Positions 27,055 to 36,860 of a DNA stretch of 64,000 nt are shown piece after piece. Both the position numbers and the translations under genes were made by a program. Under the pieces are notes generated by a model. That model worked only from the letters and a program-made list of their open reading frames with translations. It searched no databases and was not told the DNA's origin. How positions within the stretch are numbered: position 1 is the first letter of the stretch; each line of letters begins with the position of its first letter. The stretch is from Viridibacterium sp047600765 (GTDB taxonomy: Bacteria > Pseudomonadota > Gammaproteobacteria > Burkholderiales > Rhodocyclaceae), in contig JASGKF010000002.1 of assembly GCA_047600765.1 (NCBI GenBank), positions 1,302,001 through 1,366,000 on the forward strand, written 5' to 3'.

Positions 27055-27834
27055 ATGGATCAGTCATTACCCAAGGGTTCGCTCTTGAAGCGCACCGGCC
27101 GACATCTGGCAAATTTTGTCCTCAGCTTCACCCATGGCTGCCTGCTGGTTGCAGGTGTTGCCGTCGCAATCATCATGGCCTACCAGTACACCGCGCATGG
27201 CATCGGCGGTCTGGATCCGCGCGCCTGGGCTGAATCGCGTCCTGCGGCGCCTGAGTCGGTGAAGGAATACACCACGGGTGTGGTCGCCTCCGACAAGTTG
27301 TCGCCGGAATACATGCGCCTGATCCAGTACATTGCCAAACGTCACAAAGTGGCTGGCAAGGCGCTGGAACAAGTGGTGCGTGATGCCATCCGCGAAGGTA
27401 CGGCCAGCAACATCGACCCGGTCCTGATCCTGGCGGTGACTTCCGTGGAGTCTGGTTTCAATCCGTTGGCCGAGAGTGTGTTCGGTGCCCAAGGCCTGAT
27501 GCAGATCATTCCGCGCTTTCACCACGACAAGATCGACGGTTCGCTGGGCAATACGGCTTTGCTCGATCCCAGTGAAAACCTGCGCGTTGGCGCCCGCATC
27601 CTGCGCGAGTACCTGCGAACCAATGGTGCGATCGTGGCGGCTTTGCAGCAGTACGGTGGCGTGTCGGATCCGGAAGATCTGACTTATCCGAACAAGGTGT
27701 TGAACGAGCTGGAACGCTTCCGTCAGGTGATGAAGTTTGGCAGCGTGCGTCAGGTTGCCGAGCTGAACGGGCCGCTACCCAAGGTGCCTGCTGCAGGCGA
27801 GGCCGAAGCCGATACGACGGGCACTCCGGGCTGA
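27055..27834 (+). CDS. membrane-anchored lytic transglycosylase (SLT domain)
   Basis: A 259-residue protein starting MDQSLPKGSLLKR. One membrane or signal segment (about 20-45) is followed by an SLT/goose-lysozyme-like domain. The catalytic Glu is in AVTSVESGFNPLAES (about residue 132), followed by the family motif GAQGLMQIIP and later ALQQYGG. It should cleave peptidoglycan glycan strands in the periplasm, releasing 1,6-anhydro products that AmpD handles. The longer frame upstream lacks a ribosome site. It ends in a terminator. Confidence 0.87.
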   Translation: MDQSLPKGSLLKRTGRHLANFVLSFTHGCLLVAGVAVAIIMAYQYTAHGIGGLDPRAWAESRPAAPESVKEYTTGVVASDKLSPEYMRLIQYIAKRHKVAGKALEQVVRDAIREGTASNIDPVLILAVTSVESGFNPLAESVFGAQGLMQIIPRFHHDKIDGSLGNTALLDPSENLRVGARILREYLRTNGAIVAALQQYGGVSDPEDLTYPNKVLNELERFRQVMKFGSVRQVAELNGPLPKVPAAGEAEADTTGTPG

Positions 27835-27858
27835 ACCGGAAGAGCACCTGCTGCACAC

Positions 27859-27890
27859 AAAAGCGCCGCCAAGTCGGCGCTTTTTGTTTT
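27859..27890 (+). terminator. terminator after the lytic transglycosylase gene
   Basis: Arms AAAAGCGCCG/CGGCGCTTTT with loop CCAAGT, followed by a TTTTTGTTTT tract. Confidence 0.92.
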
Positions 27891-28031
27891 TCCAGGCACG
27901 CTTGATAGTGTGGAAATCCACGAGTTCTAGCGGTTTTCCCCGGAATCGCCGATGCGACACCAAGCGTAGAATCTCTTGCATTCGGGGCTGCAGCGTCGCA
28001 GTCCATGTCATTGCAGAAGCAGGGGTGCTGG

Positions 28032-30299
28032 ATGGACGAGAGGATTCGCGCTGCGGCGCTGGAATATCACCGGCAAGGCAAGCCGGGCAAGATTGCCGTC
28101 ACGCCCACCAAGGCCTTGACCAACCAGCGTGATCTTTCGCTGGCCTACTCGCCGGGTGTTGCTGCTGCTTGCGATGCCATCGTCGATGACCCGGCGCAGG
28201 CGAGTGCGCTGACTGCACGGGCCAATCTCATTGGCGTGGTCACCAATGGCACGGCAGTGCTGGGCCTTGGCCCCATCGGACCGCTCGCGGCCAAGCCGGT
28301 GATGGAAGGCAAGGCGGTGCTGTTCAAGAAGTTCGCGGGTATCGATGTGTTCGACATCGAGATCGATGAACGCGATCCGGACAAGCTCATCGACATCATT
28401 GCCTCGCTGGAGCCGACCTTCGGTGGCATCAACCTCGAGGACATCAAGGCACCGGAGTGCTTCTATATAGAAAGCAAACTTCGCGAGCGGATGAGCATCC
28501 CCGTCTTCCACGACGACCAGCACGGTACGGCCATCGTGGTGGGGGCGGCAATCCTCAACGGTCTGCGCTTGATGAACAAGCCGCTCGACAAGGTCAAGGT
28601 TGTCACCTCCGGCGCCGGTGCGGCTGCGCTGGCCTGCCTCGACCTGCTCGTGATGCTGGGCATCCCGGTCGAGAACATCTGGGTCACCGATATCAAGGGC
28701 GTCGTTGACGAAGGCCGCATCGAGGAGATGGAGCCGATCAAGGCGCGCTACGCCAAGAAGACCGAGGCGCGTACGCTGGCTGAAGTGATTGGCGACGCAG
28801 ATGTCTTCCTCGGACTTTCGGCTGCCGGCGTGCTCAAGCCGGAGATGGTCGCGAAGATGGCTGCCAATCCGCTGATCTTCGCCCTGGCAAATCCGGTGCC
28901 CGAGATCCTGCCGGACGCCGTGAAGTCGGTACGCAGTGACGCCATCATTGCAACAGGGCGTTCCGACTACCCCAACCAGGTCAACAACGTTCTCTGTTTC
29001 CCGTTCATCTTCCGCGGTGCGCTGGATGTCGGCGCAACGACGATCAACGATGCAATGAAGCTCGCTGCCGTGCGTGCCATTGCCGACCTGGCAATGGTCG
29101 AGGCATCGGAAATCGTGGCGGCAGCCTACGGCGAACAGATGTGCGCTTTCGGCCCGGAGTACATCATCCCCAAGCCTTTCGATCCGCGCCTGATCGTCAA
29201 GATCGCTCCGGCCGTGGCGCGCGCAGCGATGGAGTCAGGCGTAGCAACGCGTCCCATCACCGACTGGGAGGCTTACACACAGCAGCTCAACAACTTCGTC
29301 TGGCAATCCGGCCTCATCATGAAGCCGGTGTTTGCGGCCGCCAAACGTGCGCCCAAACGCATCATTTTTGCCGAGGGCGAATCCGAGCGCGTGCTGCGTG
29401 CCGTGCAAGCGGTCGTCGATGAAGGTCTGGCGCGTCCCATCCTCATCGGCCGCCCGGAAGTGGTGGAGCGCTATATTGAACGGTTCGGTTTGCGCTTGCG
29501 TCCCGAGGTGGACTTCGAGCTCGTCAACCAGGATTCGGACGCGCGCTATCGCGATCTCTGGACGCACTACCACGCCCTGATGGAGCGTCGTGGTGTTTCC
29601 GTCGAGTACGCCAAGCGTGAAGTGCGCCGGCGTACGACGCTGATTGGCGCCCTGATGCTCAAGTTCGGCTACGCGGACGGCATGATCTGCGGCACCTACG
29701 GCATGCACGGCCAGCATCTCTCGCTGATTGAAACCGTGCTGGGCCGGCGTTCAGATGTGAAGCACTTCTACGCCATGAACCTGCTGGTGTTGCCGGGGCG
29801 CACGGTGGCGTTGTGCGATACCTACGTCAACTACGATCCCACGGCAGAGCAGCTGTTTGAAATGAGCTGCCTGGCCGCTGAAGAGCTGCGACGTTTCGGC
29901 ATGACGCCCAAGCTTGCGCTGCTGTCGCATTCGAGTTTCGGCACCGACGATACGCCCACCGCGCGCAAGATGCGCGAAGCGTTCCAGCTGCTGCAGGCGC
30001 GTCGCCCCGACATTGAAGTGGAAGGGGAAATGCATGGCGATGCCGCGCTGGACGCTTCCACGCGCCTGCAGATCTTTCCCAACGCCAAAATGCGTGAGGA
30101 TGCCAACCTGCTCATCTTCCCGACCCTGGATGCCGCCAACATTGCGTTCAACCTGTTAAAGACCGCCTCAGGCGAGGGCATGACCATCGGCCCCATCCTG
30201 CTGGGTGCGTCAAAGCCGGTTCACATCCTTACCCCGACGGCGACCGTGCGGCGCATCGTCAACATGACGGCACTCACCGTCGTGGAGGCCAGCCGCTGA
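28032..30299 (+). CDS. maeB: NADP-dependent malic enzyme with phosphotransacetylase-like domain
   Basis: A 755-residue two-domain protein. The N-terminal malic domain has SLAYSPGVAAAC, FHDDQHGTA and the dinucleotide motif VTSGAGAAALACLDL. The C-terminal PTA-like domain (from about 430) is typical of MaeB, where it has a regulatory rather than catalytic role. It converts malate to pyruvate with NADPH. I prefer the ATG at 28032 (MDERIRAAALEYH), with AGGGG upstream; another ATG is at 28005. The preceding gap carries no other feature. Confidence 0.93.
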   Translation: MDERIRAAALEYHRQGKPGKIAVTPTKALTNQRDLSLAYSPGVAAACDAIVDDPAQASALTARANLIGVVTNGTAVLGLGPIGPLAAKPVMEGKAVLFKKFAGIDVFDIEIDERDPDKLIDIIASLEPTFGGINLEDIKAPECFYIESKLRERMSIPVFHDDQHGTAIVVGAAILNGLRLMNKPLDKVKVVTSGAGAAALACLDLLVMLGIPVENIWVTDIKGVVDEGRIEEMEPIKARYAKKTEARTLAEVIGDADVFLGLSAAGVLKPEMVAKMAANPLIFALANPVPEILPDAVKSVRSDAIIATGRSDYPNQVNNVLCFPFIFRGALDVGATTINDAMKLAAVRAIADLAMVEASEIVAAAYGEQMCAFGPEYIIPKPFDPRLIVKIAPAVARAAMESGVATRPITDWEAYTQQLNNFVWQSGLIMKPVFAAAKRAPKRIIFAEGESERVLRAVQAVVDEGLARPILIGRPEVVERYIERFGLRLRPEVDFELVNQDSDARYRDLWTHYHALMERRGVSVEYAKREVRRRTTLIGALMLKFGYADGMICGTYGMHGQHLSLIETVLGRRSDVKHFYAMNLLVLPGRTVALCDTYVNYDPTAEQLFEMSCLAAEELRRFGMTPKLALLSHSSFGTDDTPTARKMREAFQLLQARRPDIEVEGEMHGDAALDASTRLQIFPNAKMREDANLLIFPTLDAANIAFNLLKTASGEGMTIGPILLGASKPVHILTPTATVRRIVNMTALTVVEASR

Positions 30300-30399
30300 G
30301 CGGGTCCCGCTACAGTTCGGGTGACGATATGCCGTAATCTCGGTCAATGAGGGTGCAGGCGCAGCAAGCGCAGCACCGTCGATGGAGGAGAGCTTCTTC

Positions 30400-31599
30400 A
30401 TGGCGGAGACAAGAGCGGAGCGGGCAGGACTCGTCCTCACGGGGGGCGGCGCGCGTGCGGCCTACCAGGTGGGCGTGCTGGCCGCGATCCGTACCATCTG
30501 GGGGCGCAGGGAGGGCAACCCCTTCCAGATCATTTGCGGCACGTCGGCGGGGGCCGTCAATGCCATGGCGTTGGCATGCTATGCCGACAACTTCGGTGAG
30601 TCCGTTCGCCGCCTGTCCTGGATCTGGCGCAACTTCACCGTCGGTCAGGTCTATCGGTCCGACACCCTTGCGGTCACGCAATCGGTGCTCGGCTGGGCCA
30701 GTGCCTTGCTGATGGGCTGGTTGTTCCATCGCAGCCCGCGTTCCCTGCTCGACAACACGCCCCTGCGCGAGCTGCTGACGCACCACCTCGATTTCGACCG
30801 CATCGGCAAGGCCATCGACGATGGTCACCTCTACGCCGCCAGCGTGACCTGCTCGGGCTATTCCTCGGGCGAAAGCCTGACCTTCTACGAGGCTGCCCCC
30901 GGCGTCGAGCCCTGGCGGCGCGCCCAGCGCGTCGGCCTGCGCAACCGCATCACCATCGATCATCTGATGGCTTCGAGCGCCATTCCCTTCGTTTTTCCGG
31001 CCGTGAAGATCCATCGCGAGTACTTTGGCGACGGCTCGATGCGGCAGCTGGCCCCCGTCAGTCCGGCGGTGCACCTCGGGGCAGACCGCGTACTGGTCAT
31101 CGGCAACGGCCGCCGGGAGGGCGAAACCCGCCGTGCGCGCTCCGATCGCTACCCTTCGCCAGCCCAGATTGCCGGTCATGCCATGTCGAGTATCTTTCTG
31201 GACGGTCTGGCCGTTCACCTCGAGAGAATGCAGCGCATCAACGACACATGGGGGCGGATTCCGCCCGAAGTGCGGGAGCGTGCTGGCGTGACCCTCAAGC
31301 CGATCGAGGCGCTGGTGATCTCGCCCAGCGAGCGGCTCGATTACATTGCGGCGCGGCATTCACACGCGTTGCCATGGGCCCTGAGGACGGTTTTGCGGGG
31401 CACCGGGGCTTACGGGCGTTCAGGTTCGGCCTTGCTGAGCTACCTGTTGTTCGAAAAGCCCTATACGCGTGAATTGATGGAACTGGGTTACAAGGACGCG
31501 ATGCATCGTCGTGCCGAGATCGAGCGCTTCCTGCGCATCGATACCGAAGTGTTGCCGGAGGTCAGGGTGAGCCGTGCAGACATCTTCGAAAGAGCATGA
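30400..31599 (+). CDS. patatin-like phospholipase
   Basis: A 399-residue protein. It has the oxyanion loop TGGGARAAYQVG, the nucleophile motif GTSAG (Ser near residue 48) and the dyad Asp in FGDGSMRQ. These form the Ser-Asp dyad of patatin/RssA-type acyl hydrolases. A GGAGGAG site points to the ATG at 30400; an ATG at 30382 lies inside that site. No signal peptide is visible. The long C-terminal part (about 230-399) has no further motif I know. It follows maeB by 100 bp. Confidence 0.9.
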   Translation: MAETRAERAGLVLTGGGARAAYQVGVLAAIRTIWGRREGNPFQIICGTSAGAVNAMALACYADNFGESVRRLSWIWRNFTVGQVYRSDTLAVTQSVLGWASALLMGWLFHRSPRSLLDNTPLRELLTHHLDFDRIGKAIDDGHLYAASVTCSGYSSGESLTFYEAAPGVEPWRRAQRVGLRNRITIDHLMASSAIPFVFPAVKIHREYFGDGSMRQLAPVSPAVHLGADRVLVIGNGRREGETRRARSDRYPSPAQIAGHAMSSIFLDGLAVHLERMQRINDTWGRIPPEVRERAGVTLKPIEALVISPSERLDYIAARHSHALPWALRTVLRGTGAYGRSGSALLSYLLFEKPYTRELMELGYKDAMHRRAEIERFLRIDTEVLPEVRVSRADIFERA

Positions 31600-31675
31600 A
31601 ATGCAGCGTCCATGTATTTAATTTTTCAGAGTATTGCTACAATTTGACAGCGCCTTGGTATTTCTGGAGTTCTGG

Positions 31676-32734
31676 ATGGTTTTTCGTTCCCTTTTTCGCA
31701 TCGCATGTCTGGCGCTCGCCACCGCCCTGGTGATTCCTGCGACGGCCGATGCCGCCACGGCGCGCAACAAATCGCGCGATGCCCGTGCGCAGAAACTGTC
31801 CCCTGCCAAAGCCTCCAGCACCAAGTCTCCGCGTCTTGCGCCCCGTGCCAGCAAGGCCGTCGCCAAGTCTTCTCCCGCAGCCTCCCGCGCCAAGGCGCGC
31901 AAGGTGACGCTGCGTGAACTGCGTTCCGAGCCCGAGTTCGATCCCGAAGGCAACCCGCTGCTGCGCTCCTCGGCCTTCGTGGTGCAAGACATCGAGACGG
32001 GCCGCGTCCTGCTCGAACGCAATGCTTCCATGGTTCAGCCGATTGCTTCCATTTCCAAGCTCATGACGGCCATGGTCGTGCTGGACGCGAATCTGCGCAT
32101 GGACGAAGTCATCGAGATTTCGGATGACGACATCGATCGCCTCAAAGGCACGTCTTCGCATCTGCCTGTCGGCACCCGCCTGACGCGTGAAGACCTCCTG
32201 CGCCTTGCGCTGATGGCTTCTGAAAACCGTGCAGCCTCGGCGCTCGGCCGTGCTTACCCGGGCGGCCTGCCTGCGTTCATCGAGGCCATGAACCACAAGG
32301 CGGCTTCGCTCAACCTGCACGAGACCCGCTTTTTCGACAGCAGCGGTCTCAACAAGAACAATGTGGCTTCGGCGCGAGACCTGGTCGGCATGACCGCGGC
32401 GGCTTCGCACTACCCGCTGATCCGCGAATTCTCGACGCTGCCCGAGTACAACTTCCTGATCAAGGGACGTCTGCGCGGCTTCCACAATACCAACGCACTC
32501 GTGCGTGACTCCGACTGGCAGATCGATCTGCAGAAGACGGGTTACATCAGCGAATCCGGCAAGTGCCTGGTGATGCGCGCCATGCTCAACAATCGTCCGA
32601 CAGCCATCGTGCTGCTGGATTCCTGGGGCCGATACACCCGTGTGGCCGATGCCAATCGCATCCGCAAGTGGGTCGAGAAGATGATGGAACCGACGCGTGT
32701 AGCGCACGGCCCCACCGGCAACCAGATCAACTGA
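31676..32734 (+). CDS. pbpG: D-alanyl-D-alanine endopeptidase (PBP7 family)
   Basis: A 352-residue periplasmic serine peptidase starting MVFRSLFRIACLAL, with a signal peptide ending near ATADA. A Lys/Ser/Ala-rich linker (about 27-80) precedes the S11 peptidase domain. The active-site motifs are SISK (nucleophile Ser and Lys), SEN and KTG, all intact. Length and absence of a C-terminal membrane anchor fit PBP7/PbpG better than PBP5/6. GGAG lies 7 nt before this ATG. It trims peptidoglycan cross-links. Confidence 0.88.
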   Translation: MVFRSLFRIACLALATALVIPATADAATARNKSRDARAQKLSPAKASSTKSPRLAPRASKAVAKSSPAASRAKARKVTLRELRSEPEFDPEGNPLLRSSAFVVQDIETGRVLLERNASMVQPIASISKLMTAMVVLDANLRMDEVIEISDDDIDRLKGTSSHLPVGTRLTREDLLRLALMASENRAASALGRAYPGGLPAFIEAMNHKAASLNLHETRFFDSSGLNKNNVASARDLVGMTAAASHYPLIREFSTLPEYNFLIKGRLRGFHNTNALVRDSDWQIDLQKTGYISESGKCLVMRAMLNNRPTAIVLLDSWGRYTRVADANRIRKWVEKMMEPTRVAHGPTGNQIN

Positions 32735-32752
32735 TTGCCGCTTAGGGAAAAG

Positions 32753-32780
32753 AAAAGGGCCGACGATGTCGGCCCTTTTT
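32753..32780. terminator. bidirectional terminator between convergent genes
   Basis: Arms AAAAGGGCCGAC/GTCGGCCCTTTT with loop GAT, with T-runs on both strands, between pbpG (rightwards) and the IclR gene (leftwards). Confidence 0.92.
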
Positions 32781-32808
32781 CATTGTGGCGGGGAGTGTGA
32801 GGCAGGGC

Positions 32809-33634
32809 TCAGCGACGACGCTTTTCGAGGCGCTCGGAGAAACCCAGCGCGCGCGAGATTTCCTCGGCCGTCTCACGTACGAGAGGTGCCCAGTCCGGGT
32901 TGAAGCGCTCGGTCGGCGTTGACAGCGACAGGCCCGCAACCAGGGAGCCCGCGTCGTCGCGAATGCCGGCGGCGATACAGCGCACGCCGACTTCCACCTC
33001 ATCCATGTCGTACGCGACCTTGTGACGGCGGACGCGCTCCAGCTCCTGCTCCAGCGCCTTCAGCGTGGTGATCGAGGCCTGGGTGCTGCCCGGCAGGCCG
33101 GTGCGTTCCGCATAAGCCTTGTTGCTTTCGGCGTTGCCATCGGCGAGGAACAGTTTGCCCGTGGCTGTGGTGTGCAGGGGCGCGCGGGCGCCAACGATGT
33201 GGACGATGCGCACGGATGAACGACCGCTCGATGTGCGCTCCACGTAGACGATTTCGTCGCCGCTGCGCATCCCGAGGTTCACGCTTTCGCCCGTCGTGGC
33301 GTGCAGCTTGAGCATCGAAGGCATCGCGGTTTCGCGCAACGAGATGCGTGTCTTGACGAGGTTGCCCAGCTCCAGCAGGCGGATGCCGAGGCGGTAGGCG
33401 CCGTTGTCGCTGCGGTCTGACGAAGCCGTTAGCGCACAGCGATGCGAGGATGCGGTGCGCGGTAGAGGGGTGCAGCCCTGTGTCGAGTGCCAGCTGTTTG
33501 AGGCCCGAGGGATCACTGGATTCAGCCAACGCGTCGAGCAAGCTCATCATGCGGTCGATCACCTGGATCGAGCCGCGTGAATCCTTGCTTTCGCCGTCTT
33601 CTGCCCCGGTAGCTGCCGTCTTGTCGTTTCGCAT
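32809..33634 (-). pseudogene. IclR family transcriptional regulator, interrupted by a frameshift
   Basis: From the ATG at 33634 the first frame encodes an IclR winged-helix domain: GSIQVIDRMMSLLDALAE, then LHPSTAHRILASLCANGFV. It goes out of sense at about 33412-33415. The next frame continues with SDNGAYRLGIRLLELGN and the complete effector-binding domain (GESVNLGMRSGDEIVYVER, GVRCIAAGI) to 32809. Removing one base (a C in gene sense) joins them into a normal ~274-residue regulator. It is either inactivated or carries a sequencing error. The target is unknown; an inverted repeat just upstream suggests autoregulation. Confidence 0.87.
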
Positions 33635-33636
33635 CG

Positions 33637-33661
33637 TGCAATCTTACCCGATAAGATTGCA
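33637..33661 (-). promoter_or_regulatory. candidate IclR operator (10-bp inverted repeat)
   Basis: TGCAATCTTA and TAAGATTGCA flank a CCCGA spacer, ending 2 bp upstream of the IclR start codon. The position suits repression by the regulator itself. Confidence 0.6.
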
Positions 33662-33765
33662 TTGCGTCATGTGAAATTATCGAGACGTTCAGTGGGCCGG
33701 ACGAGGCCGCGCGGCGCTCCCTCACGCTGCCCGTAGAAGCAGCGTTGGCGCGGCTTTCCGGAGGG

Positions 33766-34272
33766 TCAAGCCTTGGTCTGTTTGCGGAAAACCTGCCACA
33801 GCGCAACCACGATGATCAGCGTGAAGCAGACCGAGGCCCATTCGGCGATGGAGAAGCCGAGGAAGGTCCAGTCGATCTTGGCGCAATCACCTTCACCCTG
33901 GAACAGCTTGGGCAGCAGGTCGGCGAGCGGGAACTGGCTCACCATGTATTCGAGGTCGGGGCCGCAGGTGCTCATTTCCGGCGGGTTGTGCTGCAGCCAG
34001 ATCTGCCGTACCGAGACCGAACCACCGGCGATGGCCGCGGCGGCAAGCAGCACGCCCCAGATTTTCAACAGCACGTTGCGCGGATTGAAGATCGCGCCCA
34101 GCAGGGCGATCAGGGCTGCTACAACGAAACCATAGCGCTGCAGGATGCACAGCGGGCAGGGCTCGATGCCCTTGACGTGTTGCAGGTAGAGACCGAAAGA
34201 CAGCAGGACGACGCAGCCGACGAAGACGGCCAGGAAAGCGAAACGGGGAGGGAGGTTACGCAGGGCGTTCAT
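33766..34272 (-). CDS. dsbB: disulfide bond formation protein DsbB
   Basis: A 168-residue inner-membrane protein with four helices. It has the quinone-side motif CPLC (C39, C42) in the first periplasmic loop and the second cysteine pair C103 (STCGPD) and C130 (EGDCAK), all as in DsbB. It reoxidises DsbA with ubiquinone or menaquinone. It is minus strand, upstream of the IclR gene with a 131-bp gap. DsbA is not in the window. Confidence 0.94.
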   Translation of the reverse strand: MNALRNLPPRFAFLAVFVGCVVLLSFGLYLQHVKGIEPCPLCILQRYGFVVAALIALLGAIFNPRNVLLKIWGVLLAAAAIAGGSVSVRQIWLQHNPPEMSTCGPDLEYMVSQFPLADLLPKLFQGEGDCAKIDWTFLGFSIAEWASVCFTLIIVVALWQVFRKQTKA

Positions 34273-34428
34273 TGAGCGGCTCGTTGAAGGGTGAGATCAG
34301 AAGGTCGGGAAAGACAGATGGAAGCCGGGGAACGGACAGGCGCAAGCGCCCATGGTTCCCCGGTATCAGGCTGTCCCGGAGTCTATCCGAGCCGCGCGGC
34401 AGACAGGTTTGCGCTGCCGCATGCGTGC

Positions 34429-34896
34429 TTACTTCGTGCTGGCCGGTGCAGGCGCGGCTTTGCGGGCCGCGTGGAAACTGTCGTGTGCGGCCTTACGTTC
34501 TTCGGGGCTCAGCACGCCGTCGTGATTGGTATCTGCGCTATCGAAGTGCTTGAGCATCTGTTCATGACGTGCAACGAGTTCGGCACGCGTGACGTGCATG
34601 TCGCGATGATGGCGGCCACCGTGATGCCCCCCACGCATGCCGCCGGCACCGTGCAGCTCGGCGGGGCTCAGCTTGCCGTCCTTGTCGGTGTCGTGGGCGT
34701 CGAAGCGTTGGGCCAGGCGCGGCATGGCTTTCTCGGCTTCTGCGCGCGAGATGAAACCGTCACCGTCGGTGTCGGCAGATTTGAAGTGTTCGGCGGCTTT
34801 GGCAGGCAGTGGCGCTGCCGCTTGCTGGGCGAGGACAGTGCCCGAGACGGCAAACAGGACCAGTGCAGCGGTGGCAAGTGAAAGGGAGGTTTTCAT
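34429..34896 (-). CDS. secreted EF-hand calcium-binding protein
   Basis: A 155-residue protein with a signal peptide (start MKTSLSLATAAL, cleavage after VLA). It has three canonical EF-hand loops: DTDGDGFISRAE (42-53), DTDKDGKLSPAE (69-80) and DTNHDGVLSPEE (122-133). A His/Gly-rich insert (about 85-100, GGHHGGRHHRD) lies between loops two and three and might bind transition metals. The tail is Ala/Pro/Lys-rich. GGGAGG precedes the ATG. The function is probably periplasmic Ca2+ binding or buffering. Confidence 0.88.
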   Translation of the reverse strand: MKTSLSLATAALVLFAVSGTVLAQQAAAPLPAKAAEHFKSADTDGDGFISRAEAEKAMPRLAQRFDAHDTDKDGKLSPAELHGAGGMRGGHHGGRHHRDMHVTRAELVARHEQMLKHFDSADTNHDGVLSPEERKAAHDSFHAARKAAPAPASTK

Positions 34897-35115
34897 GATG
34901 AGTGCGTTCCTGGAGAGTTGGACGATGCCTCCTGATATCTGCATGGATGTTTCAGTGAGGACGACTGCATCCTATCCAGCACCCGGACGAGGGGTGTTTC
35001 GCTCGGGTAAGGCCTTGTTTCAAGTTGTGTCCATCGCCTGATAACGTCCGGTTATGCGGCTGGAGGCCTGCTGCAATGCGATACTTCGCCATCTTGAAAA
35101 AAGGAGAAGCGTGAA

Positions 35116-35865
35116 ATGAAAGTGCTCGTTGCCGTCAAACGGGTCGTGGATTTCAACGTCAAGATTCGCGTCAAGGCCGACCAGAGCGGTGTGGATCTGG
35201 CCAACGTGAAGATGTCGATGAACCCCTTCGATGAAATCGCCGTGGAAGAAGCCGTGCGTCTGCGTGAGGCCGGTGTGGCGACCGAAGTGGTGGTCGTTAG
35301 CTGTGGTGTGACGGCAAGTCAGGACACGCTGCGTGCGGCAATGGCGATGGGGGTTGATCGCGCCATCCTCGTCGAGACCGACGCACAACTGCAGCCGCTG
35401 GCCGTGGCCAAGCTGCTGAAGGCCGTGGCACAGAAGGAAGAGCCGGGGCTCGTGATCCTCGGCAAGCAGGCGATCGACGACGATGCCAACCAGACCGGCC
35501 AGATGCTTGCTGCGCTGCTGGGCTGGCCGCAGGCGACCTTCGCCTCCAAGCTCGCACCCGCTGACAAACAGATTGCCGTGACGCGTGAAGTCGATGGCGG
35601 CATGGAGACCCTGCAGGTGATCCTGCCGGCCGTGGTGAGCTGCGACCTGCGCCTCAACGAGCCGCGCTTCGCATCGCTGCCCAACATCATGAAGGCCAAG
35701 AAGAAGCCGCTCGATACGGTGACGCCCGATGCCTTGGGTGTTGACGTGACGCCGCGCCTGCAGACGGTCAGTGTCAGCGAGCCGCCCGTGCGCAAGGCTG
35801 GCGTGAAGGTCGCCAGCGTGGAAGAACTGGTTGCCAAGCTGCGCAACGAAGCCAAAGTGATTTGA
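35116..35865 (+). CDS. etfB: electron transfer flavoprotein, beta subunit
   Basis: A 249-residue protein starting MKVLVAVKRVVDFNVKIRVK. Family motifs are MNPFDEIAVEEAVRL, then DDDANQTGQMLAALLGWPQATFAS and the ETF-beta signature region near LRLNEPRFASLPNIMKAKKKP. It binds AMP and forms the FAD-containing heterodimer with EtfA, accepting electrons from acyl-CoA dehydrogenases. A strong AAAGGAGAAG site precedes the ATG. It is followed 11 bp later by etfA. Confidence 0.95.
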   Translation: MKVLVAVKRVVDFNVKIRVKADQSGVDLANVKMSMNPFDEIAVEEAVRLREAGVATEVVVVSCGVTASQDTLRAAMAMGVDRAILVETDAQLQPLAVAKLLKAVAQKEEPGLVILGKQAIDDDANQTGQMLAALLGWPQATFASKLAPADKQIAVTREVDGGMETLQVILPAVVSCDLRLNEPRFASLPNIMKAKKKPLDTVTPDALGVDVTPRLQTVSVSEPPVRKAGVKVASVEELVAKLRNEAKVI

Positions 35866-35876
35866 GGATTGATGCA

Positions 35877-36806
35877 ATGACCATTCTGCTTGTTGCTGAA
35901 CACGACAACCAACACCTGCAGGCCGGCACGCGCAATGCGCTGACCGCGGCTCTGCGCATTGGCGGCGACGTGCATGTCGCCGTCATCGGCAGTGGCTGTG
36001 CCGCTGTCGCCGAAGCGGCGGCGAAGCTGGCTGGCGTCAGCAAGGTGCGCCTTGTCGACGCGGCGCACTACGCCGACCAGACCGCCGAAAATCTCGGCAT
36101 CGTGCTGGCCCAGCTCGCCGGTGGCTACAGCCACGTGGTGCTGCCTGCCAGCAGCTTCGGCAAGAACCTCGGCCCGCGCGTGGCTGCCTTGCTCGACGTC
36201 GCACAGGTGTCGGACATCATCGACGTGAAGGCGCCCGATACCTTCGTGCGCCCCATCTATGCCGGCAATGCGCTGGAGACCGTGCGCAGCTCCGACTCGC
36301 TCAAGCTCGTCACGGTGCGTACCTCGGCCTTCGATGCAGCGGCCGACGGTGGCAACGCTGCGGTCGAAACTGCACCGGCCGGTCCCGACCTTGGTGTCAG
36401 CAAGCTCGTCAGCCGTGCACTCACCGTGTCGGCGCGCCCGGAGCTGAGCAGTGCCAAGGTCGTCGTTTCCGGCGGTCGCGCACTGGGCAGCGCCGAGAGC
36501 TTCCACAGCGTGCTCGAGCCGCTGGCCGACAAGCTGGGCGCGGCGATTGGCGCCTCGCGCGCTGCGGTCGATGCCAACTTTGCGCCCAACGACGCGCAGG
36601 TCGGCCAGACCGGCAAGGTCGTCGCGCCTGACCTCTACATCGCCATCGGCATTTCCGGTGCCATCCAGCATCTGGCTGGCATGAAGGACTCCAAGGTCAT
36701 CGTCGCCATCAACAAGGATCCGGACGCCGCCATCTTCCAGGTCGCGGATTACGGCCTGGTTGCCGATCTATTCGAGGCAGTCCCTCAACTCGTCTCTGCG
36801 CTATAA
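35877..36806 (+). CDS. etfA: electron transfer flavoprotein, alpha subunit
   Basis: A 309-residue protein starting MTILLVAEHDN. The C-terminal FAD-binding domain (from about 185) has VVSGGRALGS, GASRAAVDANF, QVGQTGKVVAPDLYIAIGISGAIQH and INKDPDAAIFQVADYGLV. It carries the FAD of ETF and passes electrons to ETF:quinone oxidoreductase. It is tightly linked to etfB, and the acyl-CoA dehydrogenase downstream is a likely electron donor. Confidence 0.95.
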   Translation: MTILLVAEHDNQHLQAGTRNALTAALRIGGDVHVAVIGSGCAAVAEAAAKLAGVSKVRLVDAAHYADQTAENLGIVLAQLAGGYSHVVLPASSFGKNLGPRVAALLDVAQVSDIIDVKAPDTFVRPIYAGNALETVRSSDSLKLVTVRTSAFDAAADGGNAAVETAPAGPDLGVSKLVSRALTVSARPELSSAKVVVSGGRALGSAESFHSVLEPLADKLGAAIGASRAAVDANFAPNDAQVGQTGKVVAPDLYIAIGISGAIQHLAGMKDSKVIVAINKDPDAAIFQVADYGLVADLFEAVPQLVSAL

Positions 36807-36860
36807 CGGAATCTGGGTACCTCGGAAAACTCCGATTTCGTCGCGATACGGCGTTGCTCA

